From Gemmobacter fulvus (GTDB lineage Bacteria > Pseudomonadota > Alphaproteobacteria > Rhodobacterales > Rhodobacteraceae): 64,000 nt of DNA. The DNA lies in contig NZ_CP076361.1 in assembly GCF_018798885.1 (NCBI RefSeq), forward strand, positions 1,488,001-1,552,000, read 5' to 3'. Shown here piece by piece: positions 36,273 to 45,578 of the stretch. The stretch's first letter is position 1. Each line of letters begins with the position of its first letter. The translations under genes and the position numbers were made by a program. The notes under the pieces are model-generated. The model saw nothing but the letters and a program-made list of their open reading frames with translations, did not search any database and was not told where the DNA came from.

Positions 36273-36950
36273 ATGTGCAACCTCTATTCCCAGACCAGAA
36301 GCCAGGATGAGATGCGGCATGTCTTCGAGGAAGTGTTGGAGGAGGACGTCGAGTTGATCGACACCACCGGCAACCTGCCTCCCATGGCCGGTATCTGGCC
36401 CGATTATTCGGCGCCGATCCTCCGGCATGGAGCCTCGGGCTTCCAGCTTTCGCTGGCCCGCTGGGGGATGCCAACGCCACCGCAGTTTCTGTTGGGCAAG
36501 CGCACTGATCCCGGCGTGACGAATATCCGCAACCTTGCCTCGCCACATTGGCAGCGCTGGCTTGGGGTGCCGCATCGCTGCCTCGTGCCCTTCACCAGCT
36601 TCGCCGAACCTGACAGCCGCCCCGGCCCGACCAAGGGCAAGCCCATCTGGTTCGCGCTTGGCCCCGATCGACCGCTGGCTTTCTTTGCGGGCATCCGCAG
36701 CGAATGGACCTCGGTGCGCAAGTTGAAAGAGGGTGTGGTGACGGTGGATGCCTTCGCCTTTCTGACCTGCGATCCGAACCGCGAGGTCGCCGCCATCCAC
36801 CCCAAGGCCATGCCGGTGATCCTGACCCGCCCCGAAGAATGGCGGGATTGGCTGACGCTCCCGTTCGACCGCGCCCGCCACCTGCAACGCCCGTTGCCGG
36901 ATGGCGAATTGCAGATCATGGCCGAAGGGGCGCTGGAAGATGCCGCCTGA
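36273..36950 (+). CDS. SOS response-associated peptidase family protein (SRAP/YedK-HMCES)
   Basis: A 225-residue SRAP protein. After Met removal the N-terminal Cys (MCNLYS) becomes the residue that crosslinks to abasic sites in single-stranded DNA, as in YedK and HMCES. The other conserved parts are the asparagine/arginine segment VTNIRNLASPHW, the acidic patch around VPFTSFAEPD, and the late histidine in AIHPKAMPVIL. It shields abasic sites during replication. It overlaps imuA by 11 bases and heads an imuA-imuB-dnaE2 cassette, a sensible pairing of abasic-site protection with translesion synthesis. Confidence 0.9.
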   Translation: MCNLYSQTRSQDEMRHVFEEVLEEDVELIDTTGNLPPMAGIWPDYSAPILRHGASGFQLSLARWGMPTPPQFLLGKRTDPGVTNIRNLASPHWQRWLGVPHRCLVPFTSFAEPDSRPGPTKGKPIWFALGPDRPLAFFAGIRSEWTSVRKLKEGVVTVDAFAFLTCDPNREVAAIHPKAMPVILTRPEEWRDWLTLPFDRARHLQRPLPDGELQIMAEGALEDAA

Positions 36951-37527
36951 ACCGCCCGCCACCGATCCCTTTACCCTGTGCCCTGCCCGCGTGCATGAGG
37001 CCGGAGGCCGCGGCCGCCGCGCCTTCGCCCTGTTTCAGGCGGCGCGGCATCCCGGCCCGCTGATCTGGATCACAGCCGCCCATGTGCCAGACCTGCCGAT
37101 GCTGCCGGGGCTGCCGCAGGGGGTGGGTGAACGGCTGCATCTGCTGCGCCCCATCGGCGAGACCGACCTTCTGTGGTGCATCGAAGAGACCCTCCGCGCC
37201 GCGCCGGTCGGGCTGGTGATTGCCGAACCCGAAAAACCGCTGTCCCTGACCGCAGGCCGCCGGTTGCAACTGGCAGCGGAAGCGGGGCGCACCACCGGGC
37301 TTTTGCTGATCCGCGAAGGGGCGGGCAGCAATGCCACCGAAACCCGCTGGCTCTGTGCCCCCCGCGCCAGCAACACGCCGGACTCGACTCTGCACCACTG
37401 GGCCCTTAATAAGAACAAAAAGGGAACTTACGGAAACTGGATCTTGAACTGGCATGGCACGTCGACTGCTTTCCATCTGGTTTCCGAGGCTGGCGAGCGA
37501 CACCAGCCTCAGGCAACGGCCCGTTGA
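36940..37527 (+). CDS. imuA: ImuA, mutasome accessory protein
   Basis: A 195-residue RecA-related protein of the ImuA family, here the short alphaproteobacterial form. Recognisable parts are LCPARVHEAGGRGRRAFALF, WITAAHVPDLPMLPGLPQ and the C-terminal region that overlaps imuB. The RecA-like core lacks a normal Walker A. ImuA works with ImuB and DnaE2 in damage-induced mutagenesis. Both neighbours overlap it (11 bases before, 74 after), so translation is tightly coupled. Confidence 0.85.
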   Translation: MPPEPPATDPFTLCPARVHEAGGRGRRAFALFQAARHPGPLIWITAAHVPDLPMLPGLPQGVGERLHLLRPIGETDLLWCIEETLRAAPVGLVIAEPEKPLSLTAGRRLQLAAEAGRTTGLLLIREGAGSNATETRWLCAPRASNTPDSTLHHWALNKNKKGTYGNWILNWHGTSTAFHLVSEAGERHQPQATAR

Positions 37528-38914
37528 AGGGCCCTTCGCCCTGACCCATCGTGCGCGCAGTGCCGTTCACCTGCATTGCCTAAACCCGGCGGCTTCGGCA
37601 CGCGGGCTGATGCGCGGCATGGCGCTGGCCGATGCCCGCGCCATTTGCCCCGATCTGGCCACCCGCCCGGCAGACCTCGCGCGCGAGGCCACAGCGCTTG
37701 CCACGCTGCGCCGTTGGGCCAGCCGCTATGCGCCGCTGGTGTCGGTCGATGGGGCCGATGCGCTGATGGCAGATATCTCGGGCGTGCCACATCTCTACGG
37801 CGGCGAAGATGCCCTGCGCGCCGATCTGCATGCCCGGCTGGAGCGTGCGGGGCTGCATGTCGCCAGCGCCATCGCGGGAACCCGTGGGGCGGCCCATGCG
37901 CTGGCCCGCCATGGCGGCGGTATCGTGGCCGAGGGCCGACTGCTGGAGGGTATCGGCCACCTGCCAGTCACCGCCCTGCGCATCGACCATACAAACGCCG
38001 AGGCCTTGGCCCGCATGGGCCTGACCCGCATCGCCGACCTCGCGCATCTGCCGCGCGCCCCGCTGGCCCGTCGCTTCGGCGCTGGCCTTGTGCTGCGGCT
38101 GGATCAGGCTCTCGGGGCTCAGGCCGAACCGGTTGCCGCCCCGCCGGAGGCCCCGCATTTCGGGGTGCGGATAACGCTGCCCGAGCCCATTGGCCTGCAA
38201 TCCGATGTGATGGCCGCGCTCGACCGCCTGCTCGACCGGCTCTGCGCCCAGCTTGCCGCCAGCCACCGAGGCGCCCGCCGTCTGCGGCTCGACCTCCGCC
38301 GGGTGGACCGTCAGGCCAGCCAGATCGAGATTGGCCTTGCCCGCCCGATGCGCGATCCGGCGCGCATCAAACCCCTGTTCGTCAAGGGCATCGACGAGAT
38401 CGACTCAGGCTTCGGTATCGACGCCCTGCGCCTCTCGGCCCCTCTCACCGACCCCCTTGCCCCCGCACAGATCGGCTCCTCCGCCACCCGTCACGAGGAC
38501 GCGTTGGCCGACCTGCTGTCCTCGCTCGGCAACCGTATCGGCTTTGACCGCGTGCTGCGTATCCTGCCCAGCGACAGCCTGATCCCCGAGCGCAGCTTCA
38601 CCCTCGTCCCCGCCGCCCATAGCCTGCCAGGATCATCCCGCCATACCCCAACCCGCCCAGCCACCCTGTTCCTGCCTGAACCTATCACCAGCAGCGGCAC
38701 CCCACCCCTGCAATTCCGCTGGCGCCGCATGCCGTTCACCACCCTGCGCGCCACGGGGCCAGAGCGTATCACACCGGAATGGTGGTTCGACAACCCGGCC
38801 TGGCGCACCGGCCTGCGCGATTACTGGCGGATCGAAACGCAGGAAGGCCCACGCCTCTGGCTGTTCCACACCCCGCAAGCCCCCGCTTGGTATGTGCAGG
38901 GAGAATTTCCCTGA
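37454..38914 (+). CDS. imuB: ImuB, catalytically inactive Y-family polymerase-like protein
   Basis: A 486-residue Y-family protein. The N-terminus (RRLLSIWFPRLASD) lacks the catalytic DxD found in DinB, and the palm continues with APLVSVDGADALMADISG and ARAICPDLATRPADLA. ImuB is a non-catalytic adaptor that connects ImuA, DnaE2 and the beta clamp. The C-terminal tail (EWWFDNPAWRTGLRDYWRIE) is well conserved in ImuB. Its stop overlaps the dnaE2 start by one base. Confidence 0.9.
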   Translation: MARRLLSIWFPRLASDTSLRQRPVEGPFALTHRARSAVHLHCLNPAASARGLMRGMALADARAICPDLATRPADLAREATALATLRRWASRYAPLVSVDGADALMADISGVPHLYGGEDALRADLHARLERAGLHVASAIAGTRGAAHALARHGGGIVAEGRLLEGIGHLPVTALRIDHTNAEALARMGLTRIADLAHLPRAPLARRFGAGLVLRLDQALGAQAEPVAAPPEAPHFGVRITLPEPIGLQSDVMAALDRLLDRLCAQLAASHRGARRLRLDLRRVDRQASQIEIGLARPMRDPARIKPLFVKGIDEIDSGFGIDALRLSAPLTDPLAPAQIGSSATRHEDALADLLSSLGNRIGFDRVLRILPSDSLIPERSFTLVPAAHSLPGSSRHTPTRPATLFLPEPITSSGTPPLQFRWRRMPFTTLRATGPERITPEWWFDNPAWRTGLRDYWRIETQEGPRLWLFHTPQAPAWYVQGEFP

Positions 38915-41900
38915 TGTCCTTTCATCTTGGCGCAAATATCCCGGGGGGTGAATTGGCCGAAGGTCAAGAGGGGGGCAGCGCCCCCCTGCCTTATGCCGAG
39001 CTCTCCGTGACCTCGAATTTCACTTTCCTGCAGGGTGCCTCCCACCCCGAGGAACTGATGACCCGCGCCGCAGAACTCGGCCTCAGCGCCATCGCCATCA
39101 CCGATCACAACTCGGTCGCGGGCGTGGTACGGGCCTATTCCGCGCTCAAGGAACTTGCCCGCCTGCGTGACGAGGACGCAGAGGCGGCCCCCACCATCCG
39201 CTCTCAAAAGGTCACCGATCACTCCAGTCGCCAGACCGTGCCGCATTTCACCGGTGCCACCGGCGCGCCGATACTGACACAGGCGCCTCTGCCGCGCCTC
39301 ATCCCCGGCGCGCGGCTGGTGCTGACCGATAGCGCGGTGGAGTGGCTCGCCCTGCCGACCGATCTTGCCGCATGGTCGCGGCTCACACGGCTGCTCTCTC
39401 TGGGCAAGCGCCGTGCTCCCAAGGGCGAATGCCATATTACCCGCGCCGATCTGCGCGACTGGGGCAAGGGCATGATCCTCATCGCCCTGCCGCCCGATCC
39501 ACTCGGCACCCCTGATCCGCCCGACCTGCATGCCATCGCACAGGCCTTCCCCGGCCAGTGTTTCCTTGGTGCCGCGCCGCGCTATGACGGGCGCGATCAG
39601 CCCCGGCTGGATCGTTTGGCCCGGCTGGCTCATACCGCCAACCTGCCCATGGTCGCGGTGGGCAATGTTCTGATGCACCGCGCCGCCCGTCGCCCGTTGG
39701 CCGATGTGCTGACCTGCCTGCGCCTTGGCCTCACCATCGACAGTATCGGCGTGCAACGCCTGCCCAATGGCGAGCGCCGCCTGAAATCCGGGGCCGAGAT
39801 GGCGCGCATGTTCGCCCGCTACCCCGCCGCCATTCACCGCACCATTGAGATTGCGAACGCTTGCGCCTTTCGGATGGAGGATCTGCGCTATCAATACCCG
39901 GATGAGGCGCGGGATGGTGAACCCGCACAGATCCGGCTCGAACGCCTCAGCCGCGAAGGGCTGAACTGGCGATACCCCGATGGCCCGTCTGCCATGATCC
40001 TCCAGCGTGTGGAGAAGGAGCTGACCCTGATCCGCGAGGTTGGTTATGCACCTTATTTCCTGACCGTGCATGACATCGTGCAATTCGCCCGCTCGCAGGG
40101 CATCCTCTGCCAGGGGCGCGGCTCGGCGGCCAATTCGGTGGTCTGTTACCTGCTGGGCATCACCGAGGTTCCGCCGGAATCCATCACCCTGATCTTCGAG
40201 CGCTTCATCAGCAAGGAACGTGGCGAGCCGCCGGATATCGACGTGGATTTCGAACATGAACGGCGTGAAGAGGTGATCCAGTGGATCTACGCCCGCTATG
40301 GCCGCGAGCGGGCGGGGCTGACGGCTACGGTGATCCATTTCCGGTCCCGCGCAGCCATCCGCGAGGTGGGCAAGGTCATGGGCCTGTCGCAGGATGTGGT
40401 GGCGCGGCTGTCCGGCCAGATCTGGGGTTGGTCTTCCGCTGCCCCCGGCGAGGATCGGCTGCGCGATGCGGGCCTGTCCATTGCAGACCGTCGCGTGCAG
40501 CTGACCCTGCAACTGATCGGCGAGATCATCGGCTTTCCCCGCCACCTCAGCCAGCATGTCGGCGGGTTCGTCATCACCCGTGACCGTCTGGACGCGCTGT
40601 GCCCGATCGAGAATGCCGCGATGGAGGATCGCACCATCATCGAATGGGACAAGGACGATATCGACGCGCTTGGCCTGCTGAAGGTGGATGTGCTGGGGCT
40701 GGGCATGCTGACCTGCATCCGCAAGGCCTTTGGCCTGCTGGCAGAGCATCGCATGACCGAAATGGCGCTCGCCACCCTGAAACCCGATGCCCTGCAGGGG
40801 GAAAGCCCGCAGGCGCGGCATGAGCGGGAACAGGTCTATGACATGCTCTGTCGTGCCGATGCCATCGGCGTATTTCAGGTGGAAAGCCGGGCGCAGATGA
40901 ACTTCCTGCCGCGGATGCGGCCCCGGCATTTCTACGATCTGGTCTGTGAGGTCGCCATCGTCCGCCCCGGCCCGATCCAGGGCGGGATGGTCAACCCGTT
41001 CATTCGGCGCCGCCAGGGGCTGGAACCCGTCGAAGACCTCGGCCCCGCGATGATGGAAGTTTTGGGCCGCACCTATGGCGTGCCGCTGTTCCAGGAACAG
41101 GCGATGCAGATCGCGGTCGTTGCCGCAGGTTTCACCCCCGCCGAGGCCGACCGGCTGCGCCGCTCCCTTGCCACCTTCAAGCGCATGGGCACCATCGGTT
41201 CGTTCCGCGAGCGTTTTGTTTCCGGCATGCTGGAACGCGGTTATGAGGCCGATTTCGCCGCCCGCTGTTTCGCGCAGATCGAAGGTTTCGGCAGCTATGG
41301 CTTCCCCGAAAGCCATGCCGCCAGTTTCGCCCGGCTGGTCTATGTCTCGGCCTGGCTGAAATGTCGTCACCCCGCCATATTTACCTGTGCGCTGCTGAAC
41401 AGCCAGCCGATGGGATTCTATGCCCCCGCCCAGCTGGTGCGCGATGCCCGTGACCACAGGGTCGAGGTGCGGGGCGTCTCGGTCAACCATTCGTTCTGGG
41501 ATTGCACATTGGAGCCGCGCCCCGATGGCGCGCTGGCGCTGCGTCTCGGTTTCCGCCAGATCAAGGGCCTGCGCGCCGAAGATGCGCAATGGATCGCCAC
41601 CGCGCGCGGCAATGGCTATGCCGATGTCGAAAGCCTGTGGCGCCGGGCCGGTGTACATCCCGACATGCTGGAGCGGCTGGCCGAGGCTGATGCGTTCGCC
41701 CCCCTTGGCCTCAATCGCCGCGATGCACTCTGGGCCGCCAAGGCCCTGCGCGCGCCAAAGCCCCTGCCACTGTTCGGCGCAGATGGCGAAGGCGGCGCAG
41801 AGCCCGCCGTCACCCTGCCGCAGATGACCCTGGGCCAGGAGGTGATCGAGGATTACCTGTCGCTGCGTCTCAGCCTGCGCGCGCATCCGATGGAACTGCT

Positions 41901-42348
41901 GCGCCCACGCCTGCCGGAAAGCATCCGCCATGAACGTCTGCCACAAGCCAGAGGCCGTATCACCGTCACCGGCCTTGTCATCACGCGCCAACGCCCCGGC
42001 ACCGCCTCCGGCGTGATCTTCCTGACGCTGGAGGATGAGACAGGCGTGGTAAATGTCGTGGTCTGGAAACGGGTCTATGAGACCTTCCGCAAGGCCGTGA
42101 TCGCCGGTCGCCTGCTGCGCATCACCGGCCGCATCGAACGCGACGGCCCGGTGGTCCATCTGATCGCAGAGCGGATCGAAGACATGTCGCACCTTCTGGC
42201 CCTCGGGGATGGTTCAGCACAGATCGTCGCGAACGATGGCCGCGCCGATGAAACAAGGCGCCCCGCCAACGGCGCCATGCGCGGCAACACCGCCCGCCAC
42301 CCGCGTGAACAGACGAAGAGGCTTTTTCCAAGTAGGGATTTCCACTGA
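38914..42348 (+). CDS. dnaE2: Error-prone DNA polymerase DnaE2 (ImuC)
   Basis: A 1144-residue C-family polymerase. The PHP domain opens with AELSVTSNFTFLQGASHPEE and includes AIAITDHNSVAG. The polymerase core has QGRGSAANSVVCYLLGIT and the catalytic aspartates in PPDIDVDFEHER. Later parts include RPGPIQGGMVNPFIRRRQG and a C-terminal OB-fold (RGRITVTGLVITRQRPGTAS). The length and the lack of a tau-binding tail fit DnaE2, not replicative DnaE1. It extends primers past lesions within the ImuABC mutasome and is normally under LexA control; I did not identify a LexA box upstream of the SRAP gene. Confidence 0.93.
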   Translation: MSFHLGANIPGGELAEGQEGGSAPLPYAELSVTSNFTFLQGASHPEELMTRAAELGLSAIAITDHNSVAGVVRAYSALKELARLRDEDAEAAPTIRSQKVTDHSSRQTVPHFTGATGAPILTQAPLPRLIPGARLVLTDSAVEWLALPTDLAAWSRLTRLLSLGKRRAPKGECHITRADLRDWGKGMILIALPPDPLGTPDPPDLHAIAQAFPGQCFLGAAPRYDGRDQPRLDRLARLAHTANLPMVAVGNVLMHRAARRPLADVLTCLRLGLTIDSIGVQRLPNGERRLKSGAEMARMFARYPAAIHRTIEIANACAFRMEDLRYQYPDEARDGEPAQIRLERLSREGLNWRYPDGPSAMILQRVEKELTLIREVGYAPYFLTVHDIVQFARSQGILCQGRGSAANSVVCYLLGITEVPPESITLIFERFISKERGEPPDIDVDFEHERREEVIQWIYARYGRERAGLTATVIHFRSRAAIREVGKVMGLSQDVVARLSGQIWGWSSAAPGEDRLRDAGLSIADRRVQLTLQLIGEIIGFPRHLSQHVGGFVITRDRLDALCPIENAAMEDRTIIEWDKDDIDALGLLKVDVLGLGMLTCIRKAFGLLAEHRMTEMALATLKPDALQGESPQARHEREQVYDMLCRADAIGVFQVESRAQMNFLPRMRPRHFYDLVCEVAIVRPGPIQGGMVNPFIRRRQGLEPVEDLGPAMMEVLGRTYGVPLFQEQAMQIAVVAAGFTPAEADRLRRSLATFKRMGTIGSFRERFVSGMLERGYEADFAARCFAQIEGFGSYGFPESHAASFARLVYVSAWLKCRHPAIFTCALLNSQPMGFYAPAQLVRDARDHRVEVRGVSVNHSFWDCTLEPRPDGALALRLGFRQIKGLRAEDAQWIATARGNGYADVESLWRRAGVHPDMLERLAEADAFAPLGLNRRDALWAAKALRAPKPLPLFGADGEGGAEPAVTLPQMTLGQEVIEDYLSLRLSLRAHPMELLRPRLPESIRHERLPQARGRITVTGLVITRQRPGTASGVIFLTLEDETGVVNVVVWKRVYETFRKAVIAGRLLRITGRIERDGPVVHLIAERIEDMSHLLALGDGSAQIVANDGRADETRRPANGAMRGNTARHPREQTKRLFPSRDFH

Positions 42349-42448
42349 TAGGCATGACGCAACGCGCGGACACCCATGACCGCAACCACGCCCGCTGCCC
42401 ACCCATGAGTTGCGGGCAGGGTGGCTGGTTCACCACCGCACCCGCGCA

Positions 42449-42784
42449 TCAGCCAAATCCCCCTTGGGCGAGGCACTCGCCTACATCCCCAAATACCGCG
42501 ATGGCCTTGGCCGCTTCCTGATCGATGGCCGCCTGGAAATCGACACCAACACCGTCAAACGCACTATCCGCCCCATCGCCCTGAACCGCGAGAGCGCCCT
42601 ATTCGCCGGCCACGACGCCGGTGCCGAAAACTGCGCCGTCATCGCTTCACTCATCGAGACCTGCAAGATGAACGCAGCCGATCCACATACTTGGCTATCA
42701 GAAACGCTCACCGCCATCGTCCAAGGGCATAAGCAGAGCCAGATCGAAGAACTGTTACCGTGGAATTACACCGCCAAGGTGTGA
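42449..42784 (+). pseudogene. IS66-family TnpC C-terminal fragment
   Basis: Only the last ~110 codons of an IS66 transposase remain: ASAKSPLGEALAYIPKYRDG, EIDTNTVKRTIRPIALNRES, LFAGHDAGAENCAVIASLIE and the end ELLPWNYTAKV. This differs clearly from the tnpC at 45579, so it is an older and unrelated insertion. No inverted repeat pair is visible. Between its end and the WYL gene (42785-43051) I see nothing recognisable. Confidence 0.8.
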
Positions 42785-43051
42785 TCGGGACATGGTTCCT
42801 CCCCAGCCCTGTTTGTATGCGGGGGCGCGCTGCGTTTGGTTAGCGACAGGCACTTTTACCGGGGAATCCGCCTCCTGGGTGCTCATAGAAAAAGCGACTA
42901 ATTGTCAAATGCTTGCGGAATCAAGATCTTGCCGTTCTGGATTCTTTTGTGGAATCCATTTGAGCCAGTTTTCGGAAGCCGCCCACGCAATAGGACAATC
43001 CGCGCCGCGAAAGTGCCGCGCCCATCGAGCGCAGCACCTGCATCGGGAAGG

Positions 43052-43672
43052 TCAGGCTCGACCGCTGTACTTGTCCAGCAACCCTTCCAAAAGGGCCATC
43101 CGGTCGCCGCTGAAATCGCCCGGCTGGGGCTTCGGGCCCTGCATCGAGCGCACGAAGAACTGGCGGAAGTCCTGGCGCGCGGCGTACCATGCCAGCAGCT
43201 TCACGCCCTGCGGCGGGTGAACGAGGGCCAGCGGCAGGACCGTGCGTGTGGTCTTGTTGCCGTCGAGGTCGGTGTAGCCGAAGGCGACCGGTTGGCAGGC
43301 ACGGATCGCTGCATGCAGGACGCCAAGATCAGCTACCGCGGCGGCGGGGACATCGTCGGGCCAGTAGGCAGCGGGTCGAACGTCAAGCATCTGGTAGATG
43401 CGCCCAAGCAATCCTGCTTCGGGATCGGTTTCCACCAACCGCGCCAATGCCGCATTGGCGGCTGCCGCCGTGACCGGATCACCGCGATAGCCAGCCAGCG
43501 CAAGGCCGCGCAGCGCGGCATCCCGCAGATCAGGGTCCATCACCTGCATCGGGTTCGCCGCCCCACTGGCCGCAGCACCCTGCCCAGAGCCGATTGCCGC
43601 AGCAGCCCCGGCGAACCGGGTGCCGAATGCGCGGCGGGTCAGGGTCTGGCTCAGGGTGCGAGCGGGTCGCAT
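43052..43672 (-). CDS. WYL-domain protein with an N-terminal twin-arginine-like leader
   Basis: A 206-residue protein. Residues ~120-185 (AIRACQPVAFGYTDLDGN, TVLPLALVHPPQGVKLLAWY) match the WYL fold, a ligand-sensing Sm-like domain of bacterial regulators, and the Trp-Tyr pair is present as AWYAARQDFRQFF. Unlike most WYL regulators there is no winged HTH. The N-terminus reads LTRRAFGTRFAGAAAAIG, like a Tat signal with a weak hydrophobic core. The middle (residues 45-105) is alanine-rich helical with no recognised family. Function unknown. If the leader is real, the domain acts outside the cytoplasm, which would be unusual. An alternative is a misread N-terminus of a normal cytoplasmic protein. 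Confidence 0.6.
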   Translation of the reverse strand: MRPARTLSQTLTRRAFGTRFAGAAAAIGSGQGAAASGAANPMQVMDPDLRDAALRGLALAGYRGDPVTAAAANAALARLVETDPEAGLLGRIYQMLDVRPAAYWPDDVPAAAVADLGVLHAAIRACQPVAFGYTDLDGNKTTRTVLPLALVHPPQGVKLLAWYAARQDFRQFFVRSMQGPKPQPGDFSGDRMALLEGLLDKYSGRA

Positions 43673-43990
43673 TGCGAATCCTCCAAGGGATGAAAAGGTG
43701 CTCTCAATTGCATGTCTGGCGGCCTCCGGTCCAGTATTTTCACAGGTCGGGTATTGACGCGAAACACCGACCGTTCAGATTTCAGCCTCGCGCATTGAAT
43801 CTCATTGATTCTGCTTCATTTTTTCATTTGATAAAGCTGCCCCCTTGACCCACCCCTTGATCATCGAAGAATTGCGCCCGGAGGAAACCCCTAGCGGGCG
43901 CTTCTCATTTGCGCCACATTGCGGATCCTGACACTGGCAGCGCCCAGCGCGCGTCGGCTTGCCCGCCCTGCCCCACATGGAAGCCACCTG
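43673..43990. other. Intergenic region without recognised gene
   Basis: A gap of 318 bases with lower GC in the middle (43780-43850). A minus-strand open frame across it overlaps the ParB remnant antisense and has no family resemblance. No repeat or RNA gene is recognised. Confidence 0.5.
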
Positions 43991-44237
43991 ATGGACTTGG
44001 CGTTTGCGCCGAGCCAGATGGAACTCTGGCCTCTCGACCGGCTGCGCCCCTATACCCGCAATGCCAAGATCCACGGCGCGGACCAAGTGGCAAAGATCGC
44101 CGCCAGCATGGCGAAGTTCGGTTGGACCGTTCCCTGCTTGGTGGCCGACGATGGCGGGCTGATCGCAGGACATGGCCGTGTGTTGGCCGCCATCATGCTG
44201 GGGGTTCAAGGATGTACCGGTGATCAGACTTGGGTGA
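43991..44237 (+). pseudogene. Truncated ParB/Srx-domain gene (phage-type DNA methylase N-terminus)
   Basis: The start encodes LAFAPSQMELWPLDRLRPYT, RNAKIHGADQVAKIAASM and VADDGGLIAGHGRVLAAIML. This is the ParB-like N-terminal domain found on phage and island DNA-modification methylases. A one-base insertion at 44210 breaks the frame. After correcting it the next residues (DVPVIRLG) still fit, and a TGA at 44235 follows. The methylase part is missing, and an IS3 element begins 82 bases later. It is a remnant of mobile DNA older than the nested insertions. Confidence 0.7.
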
Positions 44238-44337
44238 GGTGCTGGCCGAGGTGGAACGCGACGGATCAGAAACGCCGTTCATCGTCGCGGCCTTCCGTCT
44301 GTTGATCCTGACGTTTCCCTGACGTTGCCCCCGACTT

Positions 44338-45273
44338 TTATCCAGCGTGAGCGAGACTCCGAGTTTGAGTTTGGCTGTTTTGGTCGGGTTGGGCAACGGG
44401 GGCTGGCGCGGAGCTTTGCGGGTTGCGCAGCGTCTGGCCCCGTTGCGGGGTGAAGGTTTGGGCGAACTCGGCAGGCGTCTGCCAGCCAAGGCGTGAATGC
44501 GGGCGTTCGGTGTTGTAGTCCTTGCGCCAGACGGCGAGCATGGCGCGGGCGTGGTTCAGGGACGGGAACAGGGTCTCGTTCAAAAGCTCGTCTCTCAGGC
44601 GACCGTTGAAGCTCTCGATGAAGGCGTTCTGGGTCGGCTTGCCGGGCGCGATGTAGTGCCAGTCGATCTTGCGGTTGTCAGCGAAGGTCAGGATGGCGTT
44701 CGACGTAAACTCGGTCCCGTTGTCGCTGACCACCGTGATCGGCTTGCCGCGGGCCTCGAACAGGGTCGCCAACTCCCGCGCTACCCTTGCGCCAGATAAA
44801 GACGTGTCGGCGATCAGGGCAAGGCACTCCCGCGTGCAGTCATCCACAACGGTCAGCACGCGGAAGCGGCGGCCGTCGGTCAGTTGGTCGGAGACGAGGT
44901 CGAGCGACCAGCGCTGGTTCGGCATCAGCGGCAGCGTCATTGGGGCTCGCGTCCCTATCGCCCGCTTGCGCCCACCGCGGCGACGCACGTGCAGCCGCTC
45001 CTCGCGGTAGATGCGGAACAGACGCTTGTGGTTCACCTCATGCCCCTCGCGCCGCAAGAACACATGCAGCCGCCGATAGCCGAACCGGCGGCGCACCCGC
45101 GCCAGTTCTTTCAGCCGCTCACGCAGCACCGGGTCATCCTGACGGATCGCCTCGTAGCGCATGGTCATCCGGCAACAACCGATCACCCGACACGCCCGCC
45201 GCTCGCTCATCCCGTGATCTGCCACCAGATGCGCGACCGCTTGTCGCTTTGCGGCGGGCGTCACCACTTTTTT
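44338..45273 (-). CDS. IS3-family transposase OrfB (integrase catalytic part, expressed by frameshift)
   Basis: The DDE integrase portion of an IS3 transposase. HTH_21-like [18 protein letters not shown] comes first, followed by the rve core with [15 protein letters not shown] (first Asp), [15 protein letters not shown] (second Asp) and the Glu in [17 protein letters not shown]. It ends [13 protein letters not shown]. The open frame continues further upstream to 45408, but that stretch is the antiphase shadow of orfA. Normal expression is an OrfAB fusion via the slippery site at 45267-45273, the position chosen as its start. Confidence 0.88.
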   Translation of the reverse strand, partial: KKVVTPAAKRQAVAHLVADHGMSERRACRVIGCCRMTMRYEAIRQDDPVLRERLKELARVRRRFGYRRLHVFLRREGHEVNHKRLFRIYREERLHVRRRGGRKRAIGTRAPMTLPLMPNQRWSLDLVSDQLTDGRRFRVLTVVDDCTRECLALIADTSLSGARVARELATLFEARGKPITVVSDNGTEFTSNAILTFADNRKIDWHYIAPGKPTQNAFIESFNGRLRDELLNETLFPSLNHARAMLAVWRKDYNTERPHSRLGWQTPAEFAQTFTPQRGQTLRNPQSSAPAPVAQPDQNSQTQTRSLAHAG

Positions 45274-45527
45274 CCCAGGAGATCCTTCAGCGCGGCATTG
45301 TCGAGCATCGCATCCGCCAGCAACCGCTTCAGCCGGGCGTTTTCGTCCTCGAGACCCTTCAGCCGCTTGGCCTCGATCACATCCATACCGCCATACTTGG
45401 CTTTCCACTTGTAGACCGTCGCATCACTGACGCCATGCTTGCGGCACAGATCGGCGACGGAAATCACGGCCTCGTGCTCCTTCAGAATGCCGATGATCTG
45501 ATCTTCGGTGAACCTGCTGCGCTTCAT
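45261..45527 (-). CDS. IS3-family transposase OrfA (HTH_Tnp_1)
   Basis: An 88-residue protein: [22 protein letters not shown] and [20 protein letters not shown], then a leucine-zipper-like coiled coil [20 protein letters not shown]. It ends just after the frameshift site. It binds the IS ends and multimerises. Confidence 0.9.
   Translation of the reverse strand: MKRSRFTEDQIIGILKEHEAVISVADLCRKHGVSDATVYKWKAKYGGMDVIEAKRLKGLEDENARLKRLLADAMLDNAALKDLLGKKW
45267..45273 (-). other. Programmed -1 frameshift slippery site of the IS3 transposase
   Basis: The minus strand reads A AAA AAG near the end of orfA, the classical IS3 slippery heptamer. The orfA frame continues LLGKKW-stop and the -1 frame continues [10 protein letters not shown] into orfB. 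Confidence 0.8.
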
Positions 45528-45541
45528 CTCTGGTCCTTTCA

Positions 45542-45549
45542 GTTGGGCC
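45542..45549. repeat. Left copy of the IS66 target-site duplication
   Basis: GTTGGGCC directly before the IS66 left end, identical to 50668-50675. Eight bases is the normal IS66 duplication length. Confidence 0.9.
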
Positions 45550-45578
45550 GTAAGCGGTGCGTGATCCCCGTCAGGCTT

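Noticed and set aside
38821-42192. A 1123-codon open frame antisense to dnaE2
   Set aside because: It is a GC-driven shadow: amino acid make-up is rich in Gln/His/Arg/Gly, with no family, while the opposite strand encodes a complete DnaE2.
42785-43220. Plus-strand frames between the IS66 fragment and the WYL gene
   Set aside because: Their residues do not resemble any family, and most of the stretch is antisense to the WYL gene.
44193-44489. Minus-strand open frame across the IS3 left end
   Set aside because: It spans the IS terminus and orfB in another frame, and has no coding character.
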